Source of the DNA: Microstegium vimineum
Taxonomy: Eukaryota > Streptophyta > Magnoliopsida > Poales > Poaceae
Direction of reading: 5' to 3'
Length of the DNA stretch: 64,000 nucleotides
NCBI GenBank assembly: GCA_022036555.1
Contig: CM039130.1
Location: 9,969,285 to 10,033,284 of the forward strand
Part shown: positions 23,640-35,828 of the stretch, in pieces
Layout of the letters: each line of letters starts with the position of its first letter
How positions within the stretch are numbered: position 1 is the first letter of the stretch
Translations under genes and position numbers: made by a program
Notes under the pieces: model-generated
What the model was told of the DNA's origin: nothing
The model's database searches: none
What the model saw: the letters and a program-made list of their open reading frames with translations, nothing else

Positions 23640-24211
23640 TTGAGGCAAGGAAAAATCCGAGAAGATGTATGGGTGGTACCGTGGAACGGCAGTCTTTTCG
23701 CTGTATTTTCGTGCTGTGATCCTTGCAGCTTCTGTGCACAAACACAGGTCGATTATTATCATTTATCAATTGTCTTTCTTTTAACCTTTTTCTGTCTGTG
23801 TTCAGACGCTGTCAGCATGGTTCATTTTTCTCTCACACGGCTTCATCTTCTCTTTTGCAAACAGGAACTTGGTGCTGCATTTCCTATTACGCTGGAGGCA
23901 ACTCCTCGCGCATCTTCGTGACTGCCGTTTCTGACCAGCCTGAAAAATGTTTCTCCACAGCTCGGTATATATGCATCAGTATGGTCGTTCAAATTCCCTG
24001 GAGGGTGGTCTCTTCCTCCCTCCACCATCTTGGCTCTCTATGCTGGGTATATTTTCGTGGCGGGAACTGGAATTTGTCTTGCCGATCTTTTTGTCATAGC
24101 AAAATGCTAGGGACGCTACCTTTTCTGGCTAAGCCCCCTCCCTCGAAACCATTGCTTTTGTTTTGCCTCACATATGATCTCGGTTCTATGATCAGTTCTG
24201 TTCAAACTTAA
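23640..24211 (+). other. duplicated segment with degraded coding potential, unidentified
   Basis: The stretch 23720-24130 and its counterpart 53700-54143 keep long open frames with a hydrophobic part (IYASVWSFKFPGG then LALYAGYIF.VGTGVCLADL). This looks like one or two membrane segments. The frames differ between copies and are interrupted, so it may be an exon of a damaged gene or chance. Family not recognised. Confidence 0.3.
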
Positions 24212-24340
24212 AAAGTCGTGTCACGATCCATTGCAAGGGATGCTTGTCCCTATATCGGTGACGCTGGTTGCTGCTGTTGTAGCACGCAGAAATAGAATCT
24301 AGGTACACTCTGGTGTTAAATGATGAATCCTAGATATATA

Positions 24341-24558
24341 CTCCCCAATATGGTAAAAGAAGTCGTTTTGGACAAAGTTTTGATAAAAAATTAGGACTAT
24401 AAATCATGAATATAACTTTTAAGTTATTGAGTTTGAAAATGTGAAAACCATAATATATTTTTATTTTAAATAAATATTTTTATAGAAATATGAAGTTAAA
24501 GTCATATTTTGGAGACCGTGTCATTGTCCAAAACGACTTCTTTACAATATGAAGGGAG
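24341..24558. mobile_element. Stowaway-type MITE
   Basis: 218 bp with long terminal inverted repeats (CTCCCCAATATGGTAAAAG and its complement at the right, including the shared GTCGTTTTGGAC part) and TA target duplications at 24339-24340 and 24559-24560. It is absent from copy B near 54280, where the flanks are joined, so insertion postdates the duplication. Confidence 0.88.
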
Positions 24559-24569
24559 TATATAATATA

Positions 24570-25300
24570 GTGCACTTCAGATTAGGGTATCAGAAATTGA
24601 TAAAGATTTACATGAATGATGGCCAATTTGTGCAGTATGGTGCTCCTTTTGCAGATGAAGATCTCCCGTCGTGATCTGCTACTGAGTGCTGACACATTGG
24701 AGCATTTCATATTTTGAATATGCACTGCAAGCCACAGAGTTTCAAGGGAAACTTTTCTTGGAGTGGCTTACCTGATCCATATAGGGCGTAACCTCATAAT
24801 TTTTAAAACTGTCTTTCGCATGAAGCTTGTCTGATCAAAAGCAGAGAGGAGAACAGAGTGCCTCATGTATTTTCTGCAAATTTTGGAGTTTCTTTTTCCA
24901 CAGCTCAGATGATCTTCAGTTTCTACCGTGTCACTATGCTTGAATGAATGTCACTACTTTCAGTTCAATCCCCAGTTCTGAACTCTACATGAAATATTTT
25001 AGAAACATTGAAATTGAAGCAGGAATATGCAACGAATCAAGTCTTATACATTTTTTTTCATTTCCATATAGACAGTTTGGAGCTACTAATAGCATTACAA
25101 TGTTTTTAAGGGTGACAAATACGTTGCCGCAACATCACCACGCATTACAACTTGCTCACTGACACGATTAATACAACTAAGCACAAGAGCTCTTCCAAAC
25201 TACTTAGTTCCATAACGCAGTACAATGTGGTATGGTTTATGGTACATGCCAATCTCATGAAATGAGTACGTCACGCATATGAAGTAAACACTATACATAT
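24570..25300. other. duplicated intergenic stretch, weak ORF
   Basis: Matches 63057-63790. In copy B the plus strand reads IRIYMNDGRFVQYGAPFADE and onward as an open frame (63060-63242). In copy A the same frame has TGA at about 24672. No family recognised; it may be exon-derived. Confidence 0.35.
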
Positions 25301-25335
25301 AGTTCCAAATATTAATACAGATTAAAAATTAAATA

Positions 25336-25594
25336 CTCCCTCATCTCAAATTGTAAGTCATTCCAAGAATCTTGGAGAGTCAAAGTTTCTCAAGTTTGAC
25401 CAAACTTATATAACAATATAATAATATTTATGATGTCAAATAAGTATCATTAGATTCGTTATCAATTATATTTTCATAGTATACCTATTTGATGTTTTAA
25501 ATCTTTATAGTTTTGTCTATAATTCTTAGTCAAACTTGAGATGCTTTGACTCTTCAAGATTCTTGGAATGACTTACAATTTAGGATGGAGAAAG
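25336..25594. mobile_element. Stowaway-type MITE
   Basis: 259 bp with inverted ends: the left half contains GTAAGTCATTCCAAGAATCTTGG and the right end its complement. TA occurs on both sides (25334-25335, 25595-25596). The corresponding copy B position near 63797 has no insertion. It sits about 50 bp downstream of the CBP60 stop codon. Confidence 0.88.
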
Positions 25595-25641
25595 TACAAT
25601 TTAGTCTCCATAAAAAGGACAAAATATCATCGATCTTTTGC

Positions 25642-27769
25642 TCAAGCATGAGCCTTGCCCTTTGCAGCCCTTAATTTTTTAGATGAAGCCATTATAGCCA
25701 TCCACTTCACAGGAGCAGCCAATTTTATCCACCTGCGGTGGGAGAGCAGCTTCACCATGAAACAGCGAACATCAGTTGGCATGTTACTCAAATTGGCTGC
25801 GGAAAACTGAGAGATCTTATTGATGAGCAGTTCGTCCTGTGGCTCATCCAGCTCCAGCATCTTCAATATGTCGTGGAGGTCACTCTCGCTGAAGCTATGT
25901 TGCAATGAGAAACTAGGACAATCTGCTGGAACGCTTACAGTTGAAGGAAATGGGCACTGAGAAGGTCCCCCTTGCTCTGGACAGCAAACTGGATAATCTG
26001 CCAAAGGGACACTGTTTAGTGTACTGCTTTTCACTTTTTTTTTCTTTAGTGACAAAGAATAATGATAGCATGCAATTAATTGAGTACGGCTAATGGTCCT
26101 ATAATTTCATTTGCTGCACTAGATGGTTCGGGTGTCACTGAACCTGTAATACAATTTGGGTCCGTAGTTTCATGCTGGATTTCATCACCAGAATCCAGAT
26201 GCCCGGAAATGCCACAATTTGGGATAGACTATTGCCCGAAATGCTGGATTTTAATATCTCTTATCCCCATCTTCCCATTTCTTTTGGCAATAGTCTATCC
26301 CAAAACTTGAGGTCGTCTTCTTATCTGCTGATGACATGCTTTGGTGTAAAGAGTAGTTTGACTTTATTTTTCAGCCACTCAATACATGCTGCATCATAAT
26401 TTTTTCCACTAGCAAGTTCTTACAAATAGAGATAGAAATTGATTTCACTGTCACGCTTCAGACTTAACACATTTTTAGTATTTACTAATTACCAATGTAC
26501 TTCCTTATTATGAACTGTGCTGTTGTTATATGAACAACAAATGCTAGAGCATGCACACCCCACTGTGCAGTTGCTTCTAGTTGATATAGCTGTGAGCATC
26601 AGAAAAATACCTTCCAAATTGTATCAAGATCATCAAAAGCATGATACTGGTCAGCTATTGTTGCTCCTACGACCTGACCGAGAGAAGTGAAGTACAGCCT
26701 AATTTTCTTGTCTTCCATAATGTGAGAGTAAAGGACAGTGCCAGGATCACACTTCTTAGCATGATTAACCATCTTTTTCCAGAATGCATCTGATGCATTG
26801 CTGAGAATCTAGAGGCAAGAAGGTGACAATGATCATCAAGAGTTCAAGATCCGATCAAGTAAAGAAGATACTAACATAATTTTACTCTTACATTGCGCAG
26901 TGTATTCTCATCCATATAATACAGCCTCAGGAAGTGCTTCACCAAAGTAATGCCTCTCTTTTCCAATGAATTACAGAAGGGACCCTTTTTTGCAATCTTG
27001 TCCAGGCGCCATACTTCATCATCCAGTGATGGAATATCACATTTTTTGTATCCTACAGATATACAAAAATTTTAAAGTAATCAGTAAATGTTTTGACTTC
27101 TGATAGCACAAAACTGAAGGTAAAATAGTCCAAACTCAATTACAGGATTACCTTCCCCTCGACGATCCTTCACTGTGAAAGGTTCAGTTATAGCTTCTTG
27201 AACCCTCTCGCCAAGATTACCAATAAGCTTTACCCCAAGCCTAAACTTTCCACTCCTTGTGAACTTGGAGTTATCACCAAAAGTTATGTTTTCGAGGTAG
27301 GCCTCACCATTTTTCAGCTTCAATTTCAGCTTCCCTGTAAGTACCACCCCAACTTTGTCCCGTGGGATTATTATATGGTTTTCAAATTCCTCAGATGTCC
27401 ACCACTCACGATTGTTTGCATTGAAGTCACCATCAAGAACCACAACCTTGGCATTGGCCGAGAGAAGCTGGGAAAAGTTGCTACCTTGATGATTGGTTAC
27501 AGCCAATTTTATCATGGGATGACTGCCACCCGCTGCCCTAACCTCCCTCTTTGTAAAAATTTTGTCGCTCATGGAATTCACAAAGGTGAGTTTGTAGGTT
27601 GGAGGCAGGTTCAGTTCAATTCTCTCTCTGCACAGACATTGCATGTGAGATGCAGAAGCAGATCATGATTCTTACCACGCAGGTTGCAAAAACTTGAACG
27701 CAAAACTTACTGTGGATTAGGAGAAAGATTGCAGGAGCTTGTAAGTACTTGTGCCACCTCTTCCATAAA
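25642..27769 (-). CDS. calmodulin-binding protein 60 (CBP60) family gene, partial model
   Basis: Minus-strand exons with matching phases and consensus splice sites: 27711-27769, 27152-27627, 26892-27052, 26611-26808, and terminal exon 25642-25997 ending in TGA. Residue blocks match the CBP60 core: LPPTYKLTFVNSMSDKIFT, VVLDGDFN then WTSEEF, LKLKNGEAYLENITFGDNS then RSGKFRLGVK, TEPFTVKDRRGEG, and SLDDEVWRLDKIAKKG. CBP60 proteins are nuclear plant-specific calmodulin-binding transcription factors; some members (CBP60g, SARD1) drive salicylic acid synthesis genes in immunity (family knowledge). A linking exon of length 3n+1 between 26611 and 25997 is required but not resolved; a candidate near 26310-26420 has frame problems. 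The first exon with ATG is not found. The gene may be functional or decaying. Confidence 0.8.
26218..26304. repeat. 19-bp perfect inverted repeat in a CBP60 intron or exon gap
   Basis: TTTGGGATAGACTATTGCC at 26218-26236 is perfectly complementary to 26286-26304, with a 49-nt loop. It lies where the missing CBP60 linking exon would be expected. It may be a very short foldback element; no target duplication is clear. Confidence 0.7.
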
Positions 27770-28059
27770 CTATTAAATGAAATAACAGTAAAAAACAGGG
27801 TCAGTAATGTTGACACAATTTGGTGTATGGTTACATTGCTTTCTATAAAAACATGGTTTTCCTCGGTTAAAGAGAAAAGGTATTGTTGACAAAATTATGT
27901 TCATTATTTATTTCTCTAGATAGATATGCTATGACTAATTTACTTTACAATACAATAGAAAGATGGATGATACAGATGAAACAAAAAATGGATGTCAATT
28001 AGTGGGCATTATTATTGTCATCATCAGTATTCAACCGATAACTTCAACATCGGTACCAA

Positions 28060-28500
28060 GAGTTGACATTTTGGATGATAGAGGGGACAGCCAAGATCCC
28101 AAGGCAGAGACGAAGATACTTCAACAGGGAGGTCATCTACACAGTGTGGAACATTTGGAGAGAAGAAACAGAAGAATTTTCCAAACTTTAATGATGGATG
28201 CCTGACAGGTGGCCTCTAAAACCAAAGAGGACATCAACCTACGCTCAAGGGCCTTTAACAACCTGACTTAGACCCTGTGTGTGCTGTGTGATTTACTTTA
28301 CCCTGTGTGCCCTTTGGTGGTTATTGTGCTCATGGCAAAGTGTACATAAACTCTCTTTCTTCCCTTTTAAAAAAACATTTTGGACGATACATGCTGAATT
28401 ACACAAGATACCACTTGAACAAACATTTCTACTGTGACATAAATGAAAAAACCATTCTTTCATTTCTTCAAAAAAAAGTAATAAATGAAAAAAAAAACCA
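28060..28500 (+). pseudogene. 5'-truncated LINE scrap (ORF2 C-terminus)
   Basis: Around 28125-28260 the frames give the pattern VWNIWRE.NRRIF followed by KEDINLRSRAF, which is the usual C-terminal block of plant LINE ORF2. Frameshifts and stops interrupt it. An A-rich tail follows (about 28468-28499). It lies upstream of the resolved CBP60 exons, perhaps in its 5' region. Confidence 0.45.
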
Positions 28501-28739
28501 GTAAAAACCTTTTTTTTTGTACATTACCCGGCTAACAGCAGTGTTGAGTCTTGTCCTGAGTCTCCTGACCGCTTGCACACAGGGACAGCCAGTGGGGAGC
28601 CCCTGCACCTGGTGGTGGCTGCAACTGCAACTACAGCCTCTAATCCCACTGCAAATTACATTACCGGCACTCCGCAGCAGCGAATTAGCTTTTAATAATT
28701 TGGGGACCAAACGCGGGGAAAAGAACAAATACTGGAAAC

Positions 28740-29267
28740 GTTTGGGTGAAGATCGAAGAATGAAAAGTCAAAGATACTCACAGGCCGGACGGCAAGCGGC
28801 ACAGCCGCTTCAGCGCCTGCGCGGAGGAGGAAGCGGCCGGCTCCGGCGGCGGCGTTGAGCCTCCTCCTCCGCCGCCGGGTACGCTGTCTTCCCCTCTGTC
28901 GCCCTCGCTGTCGCCGCCCTCCCACCCCCGCTTCTGTCTCTTCCGCGGCATATCAGACGACGCAATCTACGGCTTCGGCGCCGGCGCTTCGCCCCCCACC
29001 TCTACGCGTCGGCTCTCGGTTGCGTCACCGTTGCGAGTGGCCGAGTGTGCTGCTTCTTGTGGTGGGTCGGTGACTGGGGCGACCACTGCCCACTGGCCAC
29101 GTACTTTACTTATGCCGTTGAGCGCGTGCTGAGAGTATAGGAGCGAAACTTGCAGCGCTTTTCGTCTCTCTGATACTACTTGTACTAGTCTCGATCATTA
29201 TTCGTGGTCCCTTTCGGAGCTCAGCTAAGGAATTGAGCTCAACCCAACGAACTGAGCTCAACCCAAA
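28740..29267. promoter_or_regulatory. GC-rich stretch, possible promoter/5' UTR of the CBP60 gene
   Basis: A local GC-rich block (about 28790-29060) in otherwise AT-rich DNA lies 1 kb upstream of the first recognised CBP60 exon on the minus strand. Open frames on both strands are low-complexity Arg/Pro-rich and not convincing. The promoter role is inferred from position and composition only. Confidence 0.3.
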
Positions 29268-29282
29268 GCAGTTTGTTTAGTT

Positions 29283-30055
29283 TTTTTTTCCGACCAAAGA
29301 AGAATTATATTATATAAAACCTGAGTACATCAATACATTACAAGCAATTTGCAATACGAGATAGTACTCACGCTGTGAATAGCACAACTCAAATCTTAAC
29401 CTGTTAATCGTTTTGCGGTGTAGATGACCGCACAGGCAAACACTCGACAAATGACCTGAGAACAACTGTCTAACGAACGACGGCCAACATTCTTGTAGGT
29501 GGAATTGATGATCTTTTTCTTCTTGCTGGTGTCTTCCTGCTTCTTCTTTCTGCCACCGAAGAACGAGGAAGATTGATCTTAAGGATATTCTCCCTAGTCT
29601 TTCATTGTGGCCAGATTTAACCACAACAAAACGAAGAAAAAACTGGAGAAAATTATTCCATGGCGGCGACATTATCTTCGCTTTGATGCCGCCGTCCAGA
29701 AACAAAGATCTCCATGTCGTCATGTCGATGAAGATGGTGACGCCAAAGTTGTCGCCCTCGTCTTCAACGAAGCCGTCATGGAGAAGACGATTTCACCCTT
29801 CTCCTTCACCATTGCCGGAGAAAAGGAGAAGGAGGAGATAAAACTCCAATACCAAAAAATTTGGCATGGAGAAACCCTAACCCTAAGGACTCGATCTACT
29901 GAAGAAATTTATTAAAAACAATGAATCTCCACTCCCTTCGACCCCCGACGAGATGCCGGAGGGGAAGTGAGGGGACCAGCGGCGAGGGCGGAGGGCGGCT
30001 GCGGCGGCCTACCGCCCGGAAAAAGAACGGGTCCAAGAAAGAAAGAAACTTGTAC
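29283..30055 (-). mobile_element. retroposon with poly(A) tail and 15-bp target duplication
   Basis: Flanked by the perfect direct repeat GCAGTTTGTTTAGTT (29268-29282 and 30056-30070). The plus strand starts with a T run (to 29289), i.e. a minus-strand poly(A) tail. Long target duplication plus a tail is the signature of target-primed reverse transcription. The minus strand starts GC-rich (about 29950-30050), then contains a GGGTTAGGGTTTCTCC stretch and an open frame 29310-29723 (137 aa) that is not recognised. It could be a processed pseudogene of a short mRNA or a non-autonomous LINE derivative. Confidence 0.85.
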
Positions 30056-30070
30056 GCAGTTTGTTTAGTT

Positions 30071-30438
30071 CGGAAGTGGTGGGGCTCTCTGTCCTGACGT
30101 GGAAGTGTGTAGCTAACCGATAGGCAAGTCAAGTCACACTTTTGTTTTTAGCAAAAATTGGTTCCTTAACAGAGAGGTAAGTTAAGTCACACATTTTTTT
30201 AGCAAATTGGTTCTTGGCCCTAAAAAACCTTCACCTTACTTTCTTGGCCTTATTTACGTTGAACTTAGTTATTTGGCCCTAAATCGAATTTTGTTTGGTA
30301 TTTGACTCATCTGTCAAGTCCGTCTGCCTATGTCGTGAAACACCCATTTAGAGCAACCAAAGAATACCAAAATATCCTTACCTTTCCTGTTCCCTTTATG
30401 CTCGCGTCGGGCATCCCCTTGCTCCCGACTTGCAACTC
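30071..30438. other. intergenic, possible 5' flank of the MULE
   Basis: AT-rich. AAGTCACAC occurs twice (about 30132 and 30184). TTCTTGGCC occurs at about 30210 and 30240. No gene is seen. Confidence 0.3.
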
Positions 30439-33400
30439 ACGATGGAGAAGGGCGCCGCCATCGATGGTGAAACCCTAACGACGAAGAAGGGCGCTGGTAG
30501 CGACAAGATGTAGACACCGGATCCACCTCAGTCGTGCCATAGCACTGCGACCGAGCTAGTCGCGGACGCCCGAGCAGGCATGGGCATCAGTTCAAGGCTG
30601 GCTGCCGGCCAGTGAGCCTGGCCGCTGCCGGCACAGGCCTTGTTGCCGACCGCTCATGTGTGGACCTAGAGTCAGGGCACCACGAGCAGGTCCTAGCCAT
30701 TGGACCCTCGTGCGTGGATGCAGACCGCGATGCCTGGTCGCTCAGCCTGGCCGGTCGCACTGGACTCGATGTCGACCGTTCTGTTCTGTGTGCCTCCTCA
30801 TATGCTGCTGCTGTCACGAGCCAAGAGTTCAGCGATGCAACATCTACTGTTGTAGCCCGAACTTCCAAGGAAACTGATGAAGGGTCAGTGTCGTTGTTTT
30901 TATTTGCATTACCTACAAATTTGCATGGTTGTAAATAGAGGAAATTATTTGTGTCAACAAGTTGGATTCTAGTTTCAAGTTCAAATTGTTGGACAACAAT
31001 AAGACTTGTATTAAATGTTTTAGCTTTGAGATGGTTTTGGGTTCAGATAGAATAAATTACAAGGATTTGGTAGAATCAGTGATGGAGAAATATCCTCCAG
31101 GTTATATGGAAGTAGTTCATATTTAGGACTATGATGAAGCTCAAAAAAACTTTCCTAAAATAAAATCCGACCAAGATTTGATGTGTATGTTTAGTTATCA
31201 CTACAAGAGCAATGTTATCATCATGTTTATCGTATATCGAGGCCCTTCTGATCCATATGAGCTAGTCACAAAGTGGGATTTTAATGTTGATAGCCAAACC
31301 AAAAACAACTTAGACCTTCATGAGAATGATTACCTTAGAAACCATGCACCACAAAATGAACATATAGGTGTAGATGAAAAGGCAATGTACTTAGATTCTC
31401 AACCATAGAAAACACTACAGGTTGTGAATTATCCAATTGAAAAAGAAAAGGACCCGGATTATGTTCATGTAAGAGAGTATGGTGATAAAAGCGACGATGG
31501 TAGTGAGGATGGAGAAGTGGAGGAGGATGATGAAGTAGATGAAGATGAGCTGCCATGTGATGAAGGAAATAATGCTCCAAATGTAGAGTGTGGCACATAA
31601 GATCCTTCAGTGGTAGTAGGATCAGTGGTAGTAGGATCCACTTATTCTAGTTGGGTTCTTTCATATTGACTATATCTTAGCATGCAATCAAACATCACTT
31701 TGAGTTCAATATTGCTAAAAGTGAACCTCAAAGGTTCAAGGCATATTGTTCAAGGAGAGACTTGGACAAGTGTCCATGGTGGTTGTATGCATCTACTAGT
31801 AAGGGTAGTATCACTATGATAGTAATTACTTCACCTTAGTATTTTTTGTATCCTTTGTGCTATTTTTGGTTACTATTATTTTTGTGTTGCTAATCATGTT
31901 TTGTAGGTGGGGAAAAAACTTTTACTCACAACTTTGTAAGTGAAGAATGAAATCAAGCATTGGGTTTGTGAAAAGGTGAAGGACTTCCTCATAACCGGTG
32001 TAACTTTGGGTGCAAAGGAATTGCAGAAGAAACTACAAGAACACCATAAGGTACATATCCCCTACAACAGAGTGTATGATGGCAAGGAGCTAACATTGAA
32101 ACACCTTTATGGATATTGAGATAGTAGTTCTGACAAACTTTATAGGTTCAAAGCACAAATTGAAAGTTGTTGCCCTGGTAGCTTAGTCATTATTAACCAT
32201 CACACCATTAATGATAAGAGCAGATTCTTCTTTGCATTGAAGCCTTGCATAGATGGGTTCCTTAATGGTTGCAGACAATACCTTGCAATAGATAGCACAT
32301 TCTTGACAGGAAAGTTCAATGGACAATTGGCTAGTGCTTCTGTTGTTGATGGGAACAAATGATTGTATCATGTTTGTCTTGTAGTTTTTTATTTAGAAAC
32401 TAATGAAAATTGGATTTAGTTTCTCAATCAACTTAGAGAAGCTATTTGGATCACCTTAGGATCTTAGCCATATGCACTAATGCAGGATAGGCTGTGATGG
32501 CAAGGGTGGGTAAAGTATTTCCTAGGATTGAACATAGGGAATGTATGTTGCATTTGGTGAGCAACTTTAAGAAATGGTTTCATGGAAAGGTTTTGGATGA
32601 CCACTTGTGGGCAGCTGCTTACTTATGGAACCTATTGTTTGAGAAAAATTGGGTTGCCCTAGAGAGAGAAAAACCTGATGCAACAAACTATATAAGGAAG
32701 TGCCACCAAAAATTGTGGACAAGAAGCCAATTCTCTACTATTTGCAAGGTGGACTACGTGACCAACAACCTTGCAGAATGCTTGAACAATTGGACCAAGC
32801 ATCATAAGTCTATGAACTTGGATGATTTAATTTGATGGACAAGATTAGGCTAATGTTCATGAGCAAGTGGAACTAAAAAAGGAAAATATCAAGGAAATTT
32901 GATGGTTTGATTCTACCTCACATAATAAAGGATTTGAATGAGCAGCGTAGAGAATGCAACTTAGGAGTGACAAAATGTTCATAAGATGTTCCTAAAGTGA
33001 TCATAATGGGAGGTAGTGGGTTTTGGTTTGTTGTGAACCTAAAGGAGAAGACTTGCACCTGTAGGAAATGGCAGGTTTCTGGGATACCTTGCAAGCACGC
33101 ACTAGCATTCATCACATCACTTACTGATGCACCAATTGATCAATATGTTGACTTGTATTACTCAGTTGATAAATTTAGAGTTGCATGCAGTCAACTTATT
33201 CCTACTATGCCTGACAAAATCACAATGGCCTAAATCCACCAATGGATTTTTCATGCATCCACCTTTATTGTTTCCAAGGTCCTCTCACAAACCAGTGCTG
33301 CTTTTACATTCCTGAAGAATGTTGGTCTTGAAACACCAGGGACAAAATTTGTTGCATCAGTTGCAAGAGAAGCACAACTTTGGGAACAACTACAGATAGA

Positions 33401-33602
33401 GAAGACACAGGCTGATCTACTTCAACAAGAACTTGAAACCTTGAAGAAGAAAGGTGAACAAACAGAAGATGCATTGGCCAAGACCCAAGAAGAAGTGCTC
33501 AAGACCTAGCAAGAGATGGAGGAGTTCAAGAAGAAACAAGAAGTGAATGATCTTCTACTTCAACGCATCTTGAACATCAATGCAGGTAACATAGCAACTT
33601 AG
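30439..33602 (+). pseudogene. MuDR-type (MULE) transposase pseudogene
   Basis: Domains in order on the plus strand, in shifting frames with many stops: N-terminal PB1/MuDR-type block (VMEKYPPGYMEV... about 31083-31125, then LMCMFSYHYKSN at 31178), an acidic linker (31490-31560), the MULE transposase core (AIDSTFLTGKFNGQLASAS, 32287-32345; ARVGKVFPRIEHRECMLH, 32500-32550), and a SWIM zinc finger CTCRKWQVSGIPCKH (33054-33098). A Glu/Lys/Gln-rich coiled-coil tail follows (33370-33590). MULE transposases cut and paste DNA with 9-bp target duplications (family knowledge). This copy is non-functional. Terminal repeats were not identified. Confidence 0.85.
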
Positions 33603-34104
33603 CTCATTTGTTCCTACACTTGCTGGGTTCCTCTATAGTGCCCTGGTGCTAAGCAGGTTGGTTATGTTGCGTGTCAACTCTTGGTTATGTCACTTGTGAA
33701 CTCTTAGTACTACTTCTTGGGAGCTGATTTGTGTGTGAACTGATGGTTCCAAATGATGTGAACCAGTGATGGTGTGTGAACTTGTGGTTCCCCTATGTTT
33801 GGGAACTTTGGTTGTATGAACATTAGGTCTAATGTATGAATGCTTGATGTATGAACTTGTGTTGTGAAAATATATCATGTCTCTGTGTTATGCATGATTG
33901 CTAAGGTTGGACACGAATGGCACCTGCGTATTATTTGTAATTTGTCAAATTCCAATGCAAATTTTTATGCCACATCGTCGCACATGTGCTGCCACATAAA
34001 TGCACAAGAGAACGCCACATTTCATACAAGTGTCAACATCCAAGTAGTACATGTGTCGACCTCCTAGACATACACGTGACGACCTCTAGATGTACATGTG
34101 TCAA
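33603..34104. other. MULE 3' flank with ACACGTG/ACATGTG motifs
   Basis: No gene. From 33970 onward short repeats of the type ACATGTGTC, ACACGTGAC and ACATGTGTC appear at 20-30 bp spacing. The pattern resumes after the solo LTR at 35842-35875. It may be the subterminal region of the MULE or of another DNA element. Confidence 0.35.
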
Positions 34105-35823
34105 TGTTGACATTTCTTAACGACATCACCAAGAACATAGTTCTTAGCAATGGTGTCAAAAATGCATGGTATGTAATTAACTTGTCTTTAGCAACTAGCC
34201 ACTTATCTTTTCCCTTATACTCCTAAGCATGGAACTAGGTTGTCATCCCTAATTATAAAGCTAGGAATATTTTATGGTACTTATGTAATATTCTATATTT
34301 TATATATGACTAGGCAGAAATAAATAATGATAGATGAAATGTCAAAGAACTAATGATTCTACAAGTGGACAGATTAAATATACCATTGTAGCATTTTACC
34401 TAGAGTATTACCAGATTGTCATTTATATTCTACCACTGGGAAGGTCTAGTTAAAACTGATAATCTATAGTATTGATAACAAGCATATGAAATGAATGAAG
34501 TGATTTAACCATCAATGATCTCTACTCTTAAACAGGGGTAAGTCACATGATAAATATATATAAATGATAAGGGTAAATTGATCAGTCATCATCATAATAA
34601 TAAGGATAAAGTTATCTAGAGCATTCTAGTCACTACACAAGTGTCATCTAATACAAGTAATAAATAAATAACATCCTAAGTATTCTAGCTACCGTCAAAG
34701 CTACGCTAGTTAGTGCAATTACATCTAGTAATTATTGTTAAGTAATACTACCAATATTCCCAACCACAATAGGGCCATGAACAGGATGAGTTGAGTTCAG
34801 AAACCTCAAATATAACAAGATATCCTCAACCTGACAATTCCTCCCTACCAAACAACTGTACGGGGGGAGGCCTACAAAGGACTCAATGGACCTGTCACGT
34901 CCACGATCTACCCCACGACCCGACACAACTGGTGGTATCCACAGATAAACAATGCATCTAAGCACCACGCCTACATACTGCCTACCACTCGCCATATGAT
35001 CAAATAGATGAGCGCTATATGAACATGTGCATGAACTCAATAGCAAACTAACTATACTAGATATATTAATGTAGACAATGAACAAAGTAAACAAGAACAT
35101 ATTAATGAAGAATAGTGTTGCCTATAAATATCATACAACTATAGATAAATACTAAAATAGAATAGGAGAATAAGAACTATACCAAACTCCAATCTCTTGA
35201 CAACGTCGGGAGTCCAAGATCGAATCTTGACTTCCTCTACTCTCAAATCTAACTAGGCTATGCTATGAACTAGAAAGTGCTCTAGATGAACTAGGGTTTA
35301 TGACTCTGGATGACTATATCTCCAATGACTTAGACTAAATGGATCTCCAAATGATCTGAGCTTCAGATGGGATGCTCCAGGGGGTATGCCCCTCTATTTA
35401 TAGTCTGGTGGGATGCACGACAGCCGTTGGATCAAACCGACTTCACGTAGGGCTGAGATGACTCCTCATAGGCGATGGAGGAAGCTTTCAGAAGACGGCG
35501 GTCGGCAGGCCCAGAGGGGTGCCGCCTGGGCCCATCCCATGCCGCTCGGCCCCACCTGGCAGGGGTTGTGGCCTCGCTTCGTTCCGGTGTCTGTAGGATC
35601 CTTCGTGAGTATTTTGGTAGGTGTTTCTCCGTGGGATTTATTCGATATCTTCTCTGATTTGCTTTGCTTTATTCTCTTTTCTAGAATAGTCCCTGGAAAA
35701 TAATGAAACACAAAAACTCGTGGAAATTGTTAATTAAAGCCCTATATTCTAGATATTATATTTGATTGATCCAATTATCATGTTTATAATTGCTTAAAAA
35801 GTTGACGCTAAGGACCATCAACA
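34105..35823 (+). mobile_element. solo LTR (TGTTGAC...ATCAACA type)
   Basis: 1719 bp beginning TGTTGACATT and ending GACCATCAACA, flanked by GTCAA at 34100-34104 and 35824-35828. The surrounding ACACGTG-type repeats continue across the insertion. A TATA-like CTATTTATAGT at about 35393 suggests plus orientation. No internal region. Ty3/gypsy-type termini are likely from the sequence, but the lineage is not certain. Confidence 0.85.
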
Positions 35824-35828
35824 GTCAA

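Larger units (their letters stand above)
23567..25771. repeat. segmental duplication, copy A, right part (as far as it can be compared)
   Basis: Matches 53530-54311 and then 63057-64000 of copy B in order and orientation, interrupted only by MITEs here and by the LINE in copy B. It extends to the window end on the B side, so the true right border is unknown. Confidence 0.88.

Noticed and set aside
29868..29886. Telomere-like CCCTAACCCTAA
   Set aside because: Only two units, inside a retroposon body. An interstitial telomere is not supported.
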